Assembly (NCBI RefSeq): GCF_000426225.1
Contig: NZ_AUEY01000017.1
Location: 1-64,000 of the forward strand
Source: Desulforegula conservatrix Mb1Pa
GTDB lineage: Bacteria; Desulfobacterota; Desulfobacteria; Desulfobacterales; Desulforegulaceae
Direction: 5' to 3'
Length of the DNA stretch: 64,000 nt
Shown here: piece by piece, positions 54,620 to 62,369 of the stretch
Layout of the letters: every line of letters starts with the position of its first letter
Position numbering within the stretch: position 1 is the stretch's first letter
Position numbers and translations under genes: made by a program
The notes under the pieces: model-generated
Database searches by the model: none
The model's input: only the letters and a program-made list of their open reading frames with translations
What the model was told of the DNA's origin: nothing

Positions 54620-54958
54620 TTATTTAAGGAGCTGTTTGATCTTTTCGTATAATTCCGTGCTGTGTCCGATGAAATATTCCTCACCGATCCTGATTGTAGG
54701 AGCCCTCAGATTTCCGCTCGGCCCGATGGACGCTGCCATCACTTCATCCTTGTTTTCAGGCTTGAATTCAAGATTCTTTTTGCCTTTGGCAGCATTAATT
54801 ATCGAGGCTTTCTGAAGAATTTCCCACGCCTGTTCAGCCTCAATTTTTTCTTTCCCAGCATCAACTGTTTTTTCGATTTCAATACCTGCAAGGTCCGCCT
54901 GGGCCTTTATGCAGGTTTTTCATCCTTTCCTCAGATACGCCCAGTCAATTTTTTTCAT
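54620..54958 (-). CDS. ArsC-like thioredoxin-fold selenoprotein (UGA = Sec at codon 13)
   Basis: Reading through one TGA gives 112 residues starting MKKIDWAYLRKG, then Sec13 at 54922-54920, then KTCIKAQADLAGIEIEKTVD and ending YEKIKQLLK-stop. The U-x-x-C (Sec13-Lys-Thr-Cys16) replaces a CxxC redox motif, and SIGPSGNLRAPTIRIGEEYF near residue 77 is the ArsC/Spx-like cis-Pro and end of the fold. This is the pattern of the ArsC-family (seleno)proteins known in anaerobic Deltaproteobacteria; the substrate is not known, and arsenate reduction is not implied. AGGGAG at 54970-54965 lies 6 bases before the ATG. A SECIS-like hairpin follows the TGA. The alternative, a pseudogene with a nonsense mutation, is unlikely because the frame and family match are intact on both sides. 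Confidence 0.88.
54884..54916 (-). promoter_or_regulatory. Bacterial SECIS hairpin of the selenoprotein mRNA
   Basis: It begins 3 bases after the TGA. ACCTGCA (54916-54910) pairs perfectly with TGCAGGT (54890-54884); an inner AGG (54906-54904) pairs with CCT (54893-54891), leaving the loop CCCAGGCGGA with a G at 20 bases from the TGA. Stem, loop G and spacing are as expected for SelB recognition. Confidence 0.8.
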
Positions 54959-54985
54959 GGTCGACTCCCTATACGTATTATATCA

Positions 54986-55198
54986 TTATGCATACATCAG
55001 ACGGCGGCCTTTAGGTTCAGGAATATGATCCCCGAATTCACGGGCAGTATCAATCCACAACTGAATTGCATCTTTTATGTTTTTTAAAGCCTGTTCTTCA
55101 GTTTCTCCGTGAGCCATACATCCGGACAATTCAGGAACTTCAGCCACAAAGACCTGATCTTCGTTGCTCCAGTAGATTATAATCTCATACTTTTGCAT
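54986..55198 (-). CDS. hicB: HicB-family antitoxin
   Basis: 70 residues: YEIIIYWSNEDQVFVAEVPE, then LSGCMAHGETEEQALKNIKD, the partially degraded RNase-H-like fold of short HicB proteins. It lacks a separate DNA-binding domain. It neutralises the HicA toxin encoded immediately upstream in the same transcript; GGAGGAG precedes the ATG. Confidence 0.92.
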   Translation of the reverse strand: MQKYEIIIYWSNEDQVFVAEVPELSGCMAHGETEEQALKNIKDAIQLWIDTAREFGDHIPEPKGRRLMYA

Positions 55199-55453
55199 CT
55201 AAAGTTCTCCTCCCAGCTTATATTTTAGCAATACCGACCTCACCTGCCTGACCTGATAGGCTTTTGCCTTGCATCCATCTTTCTGAAGATTAATTTTTTC
55301 TTCCACATCCTCTCTTCTGAAAATATGATGGCTTCCGCGCTGGCGTTCTTCAAAACCCAACCTGATCAGAAGATGGATTATATCATCAAAAACAATATTT
55401 GAATCTGATGTTCCTCTTAAAATCTGAAAAAGCAATTTTTCATATTTGCCCAT
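55199..55453 (-). CDS. hicA: HicA-family toxin
   Basis: 84 residues from the Met at 55453. The dsRBD-like fold, with LIRLGFEERQRGSHHIFRRE containing the active-site His of HicA mRNA-interferase toxins (GSHH). An earlier in-frame start at 55501 would lie inside ubiD; GGGGAG gives good spacing to 55453. Toxin before antitoxin is the normal HicAB order. Its start overlaps the ubiD-like gene's end by 14 bases. Confidence 0.9.
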   Translation of the reverse strand: MGKYEKLLFQILRGTSDSNIVFDDIIHLLIRLGFEERQRGSHHIFRREDVEEKINLQKDGCKAKAYQVRQVRSVLLKYKLGGEL

Positions 55454-57272
55454 ACAGACTCCCCGACTTTTTCCCCAGCAAATCAACCCTTGCTGAAACA
55501 TCGGGATCTTCGATCAGAGGCGGAGCATGATGGGGCTTGAGCCTCGCATCAATTATAAGCGGACCACGGCATTCCCAATGTTTATGCCTTATAAACTCTC
55601 CGGCCCCATATACATCATGGGACGGGTTGGATCTTGTAAATACTGCCCACAGGAAATTATTGATATTTTTTGACACAAAAACGCTGTCGTCCGCAATTAT
55701 AAAAAGAGGATAGCCTTCAGGACTACCTGCTTTATCAAGAAAATCCGCAAAAGCCTTTGCATCCTTTTCACCCTGAAGCGCATTAATGAATTTCGGGCCA
55801 TTCACGACTATAACTCCTGGCATGGCTGTTCTCGGTTCTGAAAAACCCTCAGGCAGTTTAAGATCTCCTTTTATCTCATTGCAAAGTTTCCTTTTAGGAT
55901 TCCCTGCCACTGCGATTATCATCTTAGACCCTTTATTAAGACCTTCACCTGAATAATCGAGAGTGTCGATGGTGGTAGCAGTCTGAAAATGGCAGTCAGT
56001 TTCAAAATTGACTCGCTCGAGCATGTGAACAAAAAAAGCCTGAATATCATGAATGTCGAGCATAGGTGAATCCTCGCCCGCAATTATGAAAAGATATTTT
56101 GCAAGAGAGCAGTGGCCAAATCCTAAAATGGCATTTGCGAGAGTCAGAAGCTCCATGGGTTTTCTTGACTGATAAGGAACATATCTTTCAGACCCTATGG
56201 CAAGAAGAAGAGGATGCACACCTGACGCGTCAACAGCGTGAAGAGCCTTAACTCCTGGGATTGCCGATGGTGTGACTGGCGCTGTTATCTCATGAATCAG
56301 CTCTCCAAAAACAGAATCCTCCTGGGGAGGCCGACCAACAACAGTGAAAGGCCACACAGCGTCTTTTCTGTGATAGACAGATTCGACATTCAGAAAGGGA
56401 AATTCATGAACAAGACTGTAATATCCAAGATGATCACCGAACGGGCCTTCTGGCTTTGTCCTTTCAGGATCGATTGTGCCTGTGATGCAAAAATCAGCGT
56501 CGAGTGAAATCACATGGCCATTTTTTCTGGCATACCTGAATCTTCTACCAGCCAGCACTCCGGCAAAAACAGCCTCCGGAACTCCTTCGGGTAGAGGCAT
56601 GACAGCTCCCAGAGTATGGGCTGGCGGCCCGCCCACAAATATGCTTACTTTAAGCTTTTCTCCTTTTTCAACCGCCTTTGAATGATGGATTCCGATATCC
56701 CTTCTTATCTGGTAATGCAGTCCGATCTCTTTATCCTGGGCATAATCATTTCCTGAGAGCTGAATTCTGTACATGCCCATATTTGAAGCAAATATGCTGT
56801 TTTTGTATGGGTCTTCCGAATAGACCTGGGGAAGAAGAACAAAAGCCCCTCCGTCCATTGGCCAGCATTTTATCTGGGGGATATCTGAAATCCTGCATTT
56901 GGAGAAAAGAGCGGCTCCGTCATCCATTTTTCTTGGAATAGCCGAAATCATGGCAAATGGGACTGGCGCATATCTGAAAGGATTTTTCATGAAGCGCGAA
57001 GGATCGCCCTTAAGCTCCATGATTTTTTTCACATTTTTCAAGGTTGATCTGAAAATGAATCTCGCCCTGTCCATTGTTCCGAAGAGATTGGACACGGCAG
57101 GAAATGGCGAGCCTTTTACCCTTTCAAAGAAAACAGCTGGCCCTTTTTTCTCAAAAATCCGTCTGTGGATCTCTGCCATTTCAAGATTGGGGTCAACCTC
57201 TTCCTTCACTCGGACAAGATGGCCATTTTTTTCAAGATCAATTACGCATTCTGAAAGACTGGAATATATCAT
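55440..57272 (-). CDS. UbiD-family decarboxylase
   Basis: 610 residues of the large UbiD type (UbiD itself is about 490). RRDIGIHHSKAVEKGEKLKV, LPEGVPEAVFAGVLAGRRFR, KPEGPFGDHLGYYSLVHEFP (E-x-P-F-G-D-H) and an E(I)HE-like ELIHEITAPV segment are prFMN/metal-binding regions. These enzymes decarboxylate aromatic or unsaturated acids with prenylated FMN, for example in menaquinone synthesis. The longer C-terminal part resembles menaquinone-type members, but the substrate is not readable. No UbiX-like flavin prenyltransferase is adjacent. First gene of a unit with hicAB and the selenoprotein gene following. Confidence 0.88.
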   Translation of the reverse strand: MIYSSLSECVIDLEKNGHLVRVKEEVDPNLEMAEIHRRIFEKKGPAVFFERVKGSPFPAVSNLFGTMDRARFIFRSTLKNVKKIMELKGDPSRFMKNPFRYAPVPFAMISAIPRKMDDGAALFSKCRISDIPQIKCWPMDGGAFVLLPQVYSEDPYKNSIFASNMGMYRIQLSGNDYAQDKEIGLHYQIRRDIGIHHSKAVEKGEKLKVSIFVGGPPAHTLGAVMPLPEGVPEAVFAGVLAGRRFRYARKNGHVISLDADFCITGTIDPERTKPEGPFGDHLGYYSLVHEFPFLNVESVYHRKDAVWPFTVVGRPPQEDSVFGELIHEITAPVTPSAIPGVKALHAVDASGVHPLLLAIGSERYVPYQSRKPMELLTLANAILGFGHCSLAKYLFIIAGEDSPMLDIHDIQAFFVHMLERVNFETDCHFQTATTIDTLDYSGEGLNKGSKMIIAVAGNPKRKLCNEIKGDLKLPEGFSEPRTAMPGVIVVNGPKFINALQGEKDAKAFADFLDKAGSPEGYPLFIIADDSVFVSKNINNFLWAVFTRSNPSHDVYGAGEFIRHKHWECRGPLIIDARLKPHHAPPLIEDPDVSARVDLLGKKSGSLYGQI

Positions 57273-57282
57273 TTATAAAAGG

Positions 57283-57415
57283 CCTCCGGTGGGTCGCTTT
57301 TTTGAAAAAAAGCTCCGCAAAAAACTTTCATTTTTTTATTCGTAGCGTGTTCAAACCGCAAGGTTTGCGCACCATTTTTCGGTGCGCTGGCCTTAGAGCC
57401 TGTGCACCCTACATT
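57283..57415. repeat. R2 repeat, full copy
   Basis: GGCCTCCGGTGGGTCGC, hairpin TTTTTTGAAAAAAAGC, CTCCGCAAAAAACTTTC, then a second part with CGTAGCGTGTTCAAACCGC and GCACCATTTTTCGGTGCG ending near CTGTGCACCCTACAT. It occupies most of the gap between the ubiD-like gene and the flavin-binding gene. Confidence 0.85.
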
Positions 57416-57496
57416 ACTGCAAGATATTTTTTTAACTGTTGGAGATAAACTTCTGTTGAAAAATCAAAAATCTGCGATCATAAATCCCGCAATGGT

Positions 57497-57988
57497 TCAT
57501 TTCACCCTCTCCCTGAATCCGAAGCTCACGGAATTATCAGAATAATAAACCTCATCAGGGACAAACACATACCACCTGACCCTGAAAAGGGCTTCAAGAT
57601 CCGAGACATCTTTAACCTGCTTGCCTGACAGCATTTTTTCAACAAAAACGAAGTTCTTTATATATTTAGCATAGGCTATGCCTGATTCGACGGTAATTCC
57701 GGTCTGTCGAATTTTGCCCTTCATCTGAAGGCCTTTTATCTCGCTCCAATCATAAGGATTCCCGCAAACGCTCGCAGCAGCAACTCCTGAATTCTTTTCA
57801 GCATCAATTATATGCCGGGAATTTTCTGAGGAAAAAAACCAGAAGCCATTATTATAATAAATATAATAAACCGGAGCGGCCCAGGGATCATTTCCGCAGG
57901 CTGTGGCAAGCGTCATGATATGGCATTTTTCAGCAAAATCCTCCGCATCCTTTATTATATCTTCAAGGCGATATTGTTTTTTTGTCAT
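57497..57988 (-). CDS. Pyridoxamine-5'-phosphate-oxidase-like FMN-binding protein
   Basis: 163 residues of a split-barrel flavin-binding fold: MTLATACGNDPWAAPVYYIY, NGFWFFSSENSRHIIDAEKN and LQMKGKIRQTGITVES. The family includes FMN-, F420- and haem-binding oxidoreductases; sequence alone suggests FMN. The gene begins divergently against the MFS gene at 58009 with only 20 bases between. Confidence 0.8.
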   Translation of the reverse strand: MTKKQYRLEDIIKDAEDFAEKCHIMTLATACGNDPWAAPVYYIYYNNGFWFFSSENSRHIIDAEKNSGVAAASVCGNPYDWSEIKGLQMKGKIRQTGITVESGIAYAKYIKNFVFVEKMLSGKQVKDVSDLEALFRVRWYVFVPDEVYYSDNSVSFGFRERVK

Positions 57989-58008
57989 GGATGATCTACT
58001 TTCCGGCT

Positions 58009-59166
58009 ATGGATAAAACCTCGTATCATAAATTCCAGTTGGCCCTGCAATACTTCCTTTACTACGGGATAGTCGGCATTCATCTGCCTTACCTGAATCT
58101 TTATTTCAGATACATAGGCTTTTCAGGCAGAGAAATCGGCACTGTGGCGTCGCTTCGAACCCTGTGCATAATCATTTTTCCGCTTTTATGGGGAATGATC
58201 GCGGACAAATTCAAAATGCGCAAAACAATATATGTCATGTGCAACGTCGCAAGCGCAGTCTTGTGGGGGCTTTATCTTTTCACCACAGGATTTATGCCCA
58301 TAGCCGCCGTAACCTTTGCGTTTGCGGCATTTTATTCGCCAATCATAGCTTTTCTTGAAGCCTTTTCAATGGATATTCTGGGCAGGGCAAAAAAAAGCTA
58401 CGGGAAAATAAGACTATGGGGATCGATATCATTTGTTGCCGTTGTTCTGGTTCTTGGAAAGATTATTTCAGGCGGCGACATAAAAATAATAATCCCTCTA
58501 AGCCTTGGACTGATGCTATTCATGGCTGTCCTGTCGTTTTTTTTCCCAAAAACAGAAATTCACGGCCCTGAATTTACCCTGAAATCCGCTTCCTTTTTTT
58601 TGAAGCCGGATGTCGCCCTTTTTCTTCTGAGCGCAGTAATGATGCTCGCCAGCCACGGAGCATATTACGGATTTCTTTCCATCAAGCTTTCATCGGAAGG
58701 AGCTTCTGCTTCATATATTGGAATTGTCTGGGCAGTTGGTTCTGCGTCAGAAATACTTGTGATGCTTTACTCAAAAGAACTTTTCAAACGCATAAAAATA
58801 GAAACTGTCCTTGTATGGTCTTTTGCATTTGCAGCGCTTAGATGGCTGATTGTTTGTTATCTTGGAGATCAGCCGGTGTTCATGATTCTTTCCCAGTTAC
58901 TGCACGCAGTTACTTACGGCTGCTTTCACATGGCATGCATACTTTTCACCGACAAGGTATCAGACGAAGGAGTAAAAACCCTTGCACAGTCAGTAAATAA
59001 TTCAGTGAGTTACGGACTGGGTCTGATGGCGGGGATATTCACATGCGGATTCTTTTATGACAGGTTTCAGAATCTGGTTTTCCTCGGATGCTCAATTGTA
59101 GCTGTGGCGGGGGGATTTACAATGAAGGCGGCGATGAAGGCTCATAGTACCTTCATAATAGAATAA
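58009..59166 (+). CDS. MFS transporter, MFS_1-like (nucleoside/phenylpropionate-type)
   Basis: 385 residues with about 12 membrane helices: QYFLYYGIVGIHLPYLNLYF first, then LRTLCIIIFPLLWGMIADKF with the MFS loop motif GMIADKFKMRK, and SYGKIRLWGSISFVAVVLVL (G-x-R-x-W-G). The latter two place it in the group containing HcaT-like and NupG-like carriers. Substrate unknown. Frames from a TTG at 57982 or an ATG at 57991 are open; the Met at 58009 (MDKTSYHKFQ) gives a normal cytoplasmic start, though there is no good ribosome-binding site. Confidence 0.82.
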   Translation: MDKTSYHKFQLALQYFLYYGIVGIHLPYLNLYFRYIGFSGREIGTVASLRTLCIIIFPLLWGMIADKFKMRKTIYVMCNVASAVLWGLYLFTTGFMPIAAVTFAFAAFYSPIIAFLEAFSMDILGRAKKSYGKIRLWGSISFVAVVLVLGKIISGGDIKIIIPLSLGLMLFMAVLSFFFPKTEIHGPEFTLKSASFFLKPDVALFLLSAVMMLASHGAYYGFLSIKLSSEGASASYIGIVWAVGSASEILVMLYSKELFKRIKIETVLVWSFAFAALRWLIVCYLGDQPVFMILSQLLHAVTYGCFHMACILFTDKVSDEGVKTLAQSVNNSVSYGLGLMAGIFTCGFFYDRFQNLVFLGCSIVAVAGGFTMKAAMKAHSTFIIE

Positions 59167-59199
59167 TGAAATGAAAAGTCAGTTAATAAAGCACTCCAT

Positions 59200-59760
59200 C
59201 TACCCCGAATTACGATCCCTCAACCTCATAAAAATCCATACTACTGAGCCAACAAGCACAACCACGGCAATAACAAAAATTTCATAATGTTTTATTTCAG
59301 CTATTAAAAGTTCCAGTGAGTGCCCAAGAACATATCCTAATAAACCAACTGTAATTGCCCATACCCCTGCACCAATAACGTTCAGTATTAAAAAATGTAA
59401 TGGTTTGACCCTGCTCATCCCTACGATAAAAGGAGTGACTGTACGGATTCCATATATAAATCGAAAACCAAGTATCAGAAGAATCTGATGCCGCTGCAAA
59501 AGATTTAGTATCCGCCCTGATCTTTTTTTCCATCCTGGACGTTTATCAATAAAAGATCGCCCCTTGATCCGGCCAATGTAATAATATAGCTGATCACCAA
59601 ATAACGTTCCTACAAATGCAGCCAAAATAACAAATGGCAATTCAAGATATCCCTGATGAGCTAAAAATCCGGCAAGAACCAAAACTGTCTCTCCCTCCAG
59701 AAATGTTCCAAGCAAAATTGCAGGATAGCCATAATAAGTAACAAGTTGTTCAATCGTCAT
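59200..59760 (-). CDS. DedA-family membrane protein
   Basis: 186 residues. The LGTFLEGETVLVLAGFLAHQ segment with its conserved acidic residue and FVGTLFGDQLYYYIGRIKGR, then FRFIYGIRTVTPFIVGMSRV, form the DedA/VTT signature. Such proteins are inner-membrane, needed for envelope and proton-motive-force homeostasis and lipid-carrier flipping. AAGGAGA precedes the ATG. Convergent with the MFS gene. Confidence 0.88.
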   Translation of the reverse strand: MTIEQLVTYYGYPAILLGTFLEGETVLVLAGFLAHQGYLELPFVILAAFVGTLFGDQLYYYIGRIKGRSFIDKRPGWKKRSGRILNLLQRHQILLILGFRFIYGIRTVTPFIVGMSRVKPLHFLILNVIGAGVWAITVGLLGYVLGHSLELLIAEIKHYEIFVIAVVVLVGSVVWIFMRLRDRNSG

Positions 59761-59844
59761 TTAATTCTCCTTAGTAGTTCACGCGCAAAAAAAAGCCGCC
59801 TGTGCAAGGACTTAATAATTGTTGTCAGACATTATGGCAATTAG

Positions 59845-59894
59845 ATTTGAATCATGCTACGTTCCAATAAAAGTTTTCCTTCCTTGATTCAAAT
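59845..59894. other. Perfect inverted repeat upstream of SPFH genes
   Basis: ATTTGAATCA (59845-59854) and TGATTCAAAT (59885-59894) are exact reverse complements 30 bases apart, between divergent genes (DedA and SPFH). Possible operator pair or hairpin; no function assigned. Confidence 0.4.
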
Positions 59895-59965
59895 TTTCGT
59901 TTTTCTAATCCATAACCCAAATCCCATGTGCCATCTCATGGCAATATTCTTAAAAGGAGAAAAAC

Positions 59966-61066
59966 ATGGATAATGATGAACCAGGTAACAGGCTCAGTCC
60001 AATAAGACAAATCAAAGACAACATAAAGATCCCCTCCATTAATTTCAAACCCGCCAAATGGTTCAATTTAGTCGTGGCAGTCATTATTCTTGTAATAGTC
60101 TTTTTCAATCTCTGCTTTGTCTATGTGAAGCCATACGAGTATGGAATCAAGGTAGCCAGAATCGGCATGCAAAGAGGAGTTCAGAAAGAAATCGAAAACG
60201 CTGGGCTTAATTTTGTAATGCCATTCGGGCTCCAGCAGATGTACAAACTGCCAAAAGGAATTCAGGTTCTTGAGTTAACCAATTCTCCAAACACATCAGC
60301 CACTGATGCCAGAAAAGACAAGGCAGCTCACATCCAAACCTCGGACGGATTTTACGTGGATATTGATGTTTCCATACTTTATCGGATCAAGGACCCTTAC
60401 CTTGTTTTCACAACAATAGGGCCGGGAACTCTGTACGAAGACAACGGAATAATTCCCAAGGCTGAACCAGCTCTCAAGGAAGCCCTTGGAAAGCTGACCA
60501 CTGAAGAATTTTACAACAGCCCTCTTCGCGTCCAGAAGACAGAAGAAGCAAGGGAAAAACTCAACGAAGAACTTAAACCAAAGGGGCTTGAAGTAGATCA
60601 GGTTCTTGTCAGGTATTTCAGATACAGTCCTGAAATCCAGAAAAACATAGAGGAAAAAAAGCTCAAAGATCAGATGGTTTTTACAAACCAGTCCATGGCA
60701 AAAGCTGCCAAGGAAGAAGCCATACTTAAAAAAATCGTTCAGGAAGGCCTTGTAATAGCTGCTGTTGAAATGGAAAAAGGCAAGGCATATGTCACCAGAA
60801 AAACGGCGGAAAAGGATCTTTATGTAAGAACCAAAACAGCCGAGGCTGATCTTTTAGTAAAGCTTGCCGAAGCTGAAAAGGTTCGCCTGAAAAATGACGC
60901 GCTTAAGGGAGAAGGATCAGAGCATATGGTTGGCCTGAAAATGGCAGAAGTATACAAGGGGCTGGATGTTGTAATTCTGCCGAGCGACGGCCAGAACGGA
61001 ATAAATCCGCTGAAGCTGGACAGCGCTCTGAAGATGTTTGATGTCCGCAAAGGAGGTGACAAATGA
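59966..61066 (+). CDS. SPFH/band-7 membrane protein (HflK-like)
   Basis: 366 residues. One membrane helix near the N-terminus (FNLVVAVIILVIVFFNLCFV) then a band-7/SPFH domain (about 70-255), then a long helical region rich in Ala, Glu and Lys (about 235-330). The family scaffolds membrane microdomains and, for HflK/C, regulates FtsH. AAAGGAG precedes the start. It overlaps the next SPFH gene by 4 bases, an HflK/HflC-like tandem, but the second protein is a lipoprotein, so this is not standard HflKC. Confidence 0.82.
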   Translation: MDNDEPGNRLSPIRQIKDNIKIPSINFKPAKWFNLVVAVIILVIVFFNLCFVYVKPYEYGIKVARIGMQRGVQKEIENAGLNFVMPFGLQQMYKLPKGIQVLELTNSPNTSATDARKDKAAHIQTSDGFYVDIDVSILYRIKDPYLVFTTIGPGTLYEDNGIIPKAEPALKEALGKLTTEEFYNSPLRVQKTEEAREKLNEELKPKGLEVDQVLVRYFRYSPEIQKNIEEKKLKDQMVFTNQSMAKAAKEEAILKKIVQEGLVIAAVEMEKGKAYVTRKTAEKDLYVRTKTAEADLLVKLAEAEKVRLKNDALKGEGSEHMVGLKMAEVYKGLDVVILPSDGQNGINPLKLDSALKMFDVRKGGDK

Positions 61067-62097
61067 AGCGTTTCATTTATTCAATAATTTTTCTCCTGGC
61101 AATATCGGCCATTTCAGGATGTGTCCCCCATACCACTGGTGAAACAGAAGTTGGAGTCAGAACCCGCAAATTCGGACTTTTCGGAGCAAAGGGAGTCGAA
61201 GAAAAAATTTATTCCCAGGGCAGCACATATTTCTTTATGCCTTTCATAAATGACTGGAACGTTTTTGACACAAAACTACAGAACCTTGAGATGACATTTG
61301 CGGAAAACCGGGGTGACAGAAAATCCCAGGACGACCTGGTTCTTAAAACCATAGACGGTAACGATATCAGCCTCGATGTCATTATAGCCTACCGTATTGA
61401 TGCGGCCAAGGCTCCTTATATTCTTCAGTATGTGGCAAAGGATGACAGGACTCTGAGGGATATGATTGTAAGAACAATTGCCCGCAGCAAGCCAAGGGAT
61501 ATTTTCGGGGAGTTGAAAACCGAAGCTTTTTACGTGACAGAGTCCCGTGAAGCCCAGGCAAACAAGGCAAAAATAGAACTTCAGAATACCTTGGGGCCAA
61601 TGGGTATCATCATTGAAAAGGTAATGACCAACGATTACCGTTTCAATCCGGAATACACAAAGGCAATCGAGGATAAAAAAGTAGCGGATCAACAGGTTGA
61701 AAAAAATAAATCCGCCCAGCACGCAGCCCTTGAAGAATACAAGCGGAAGCTTGAAGAAACCAAAGGCGAAGTCAACAAACTGGTTGCAGACGCAGATGGT
61801 CAATATCAGAAGGCCCAGATAGAAGTTGATGTTTATCTGGAACAGCAAAAGCTTCTGGCCGATGCGATAAAAGCTGAAGGTATAGCAGAAGCCAAGGGAA
61901 TCATGGAAATGAACAAGGCCCTTGCAGGAACCGGCGGTGAAGTGATGGTCAAATTAAAGATTGCAGAAGCTCTCCAGGGCAAAAACATATCCCTGCTTCC
62001 GGTTTCCGAAGGCGGCATGAACCTGAAGACCACCGATGTGAACAGGCTGATAGAAACAATGGGTGTAAAGGCAATGTCCGAAACAAAAAAGAAATGA
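61063..62097 (+). CDS. SPFH/band-7 lipoprotein
   Basis: 344 residues. The N-terminus has a lipoprotein signal: a hydrophobic core and SAISGC, lipid Cys20. An SPFH domain (about 30-215; GTEVGVRTRK-type start GETEVGVRTRKFG) and a coiled-coil tail follow. The +2 residue is Val, which by the enterobacterial rule would favour outer-membrane sorting; the rule is uncertain here. AGGAGGTGA precedes the ATG, which overlaps the upstream SPFH stop. A lipid-anchored SPFH protein facing the periplasm is unusual. Confidence 0.8.
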   Translation: MKRFIYSIIFLLAISAISGCVPHTTGETEVGVRTRKFGLFGAKGVEEKIYSQGSTYFFMPFINDWNVFDTKLQNLEMTFAENRGDRKSQDDLVLKTIDGNDISLDVIIAYRIDAAKAPYILQYVAKDDRTLRDMIVRTIARSKPRDIFGELKTEAFYVTESREAQANKAKIELQNTLGPMGIIIEKVMTNDYRFNPEYTKAIEDKKVADQQVEKNKSAQHAALEEYKRKLEETKGEVNKLVADADGQYQKAQIEVDVYLEQQKLLADAIKAEGIAEAKGIMEMNKALAGTGGEVMVKLKIAEALQGKNISLLPVSEGGMNLKTTDVNRLIETMGVKAMSETKKK

Positions 62098-62125
62098 TCT
62101 GATTTTTTTCAAAGATAAAAAACGT

Positions 62126-62149
62126 GGGGACTTTTTACAAAAAGTCCCC
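62126..62149. terminator. Terminator-like hairpin after the SPFH genes
   Basis: GGGGACTTTTT (62126-62136) and AAAAAGTCCCC (62139-62149), a perfect 11-bp stem with a 2-base loop (4 when the last pair opens), 29 bases after the SPFH stop. It lacks a strong T run; it resembles R2 hairpins. Confidence 0.6.
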
Positions 62150-62186
62150 GCCCCCCAAAAACTTTATGAATTTCAGTATGAACCTA

Positions 62187-62328
62187 ATTCCATTTTTTAA
62201 ATCAAATATGAAATCAAGGTGGCAAGGAGGAAGCGACGCAAACTTACGTGATTTGTACGCTCTTGAAGCTGATGACGATGCCAACCCGATCCATACATTG
62301 AGATAGCGCTTTGATTTAAAAATGGAAT
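62187..62328. repeat. R3 element (MITE-like), copy 2
   Basis: Ends ATTCCATTTTTTAAATCAAA (62187-62206) and TTTGATTTAAAAATGGAAT (62310-62328), inverted with one or two differences, enclose about 100 non-coding bases (GGTGGCAAGGAGGAAGCGAC inside). The termini match those of the element at 11049-11150, while the cores differ. Confidence 0.75.
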
Positions 62329-62369
62329 AACTGCTCTGTTGATTTTCCAGCCCGGCAAACGCCATAAAA

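Noticed and set aside
54620-54958. Arsenate reductase as the function of the selenoprotein
   Set aside because: Only the fold and UxxC resemble ArsC; the arsenate-binding Cys/Arg arrangement is not evident and no ars genes are near.
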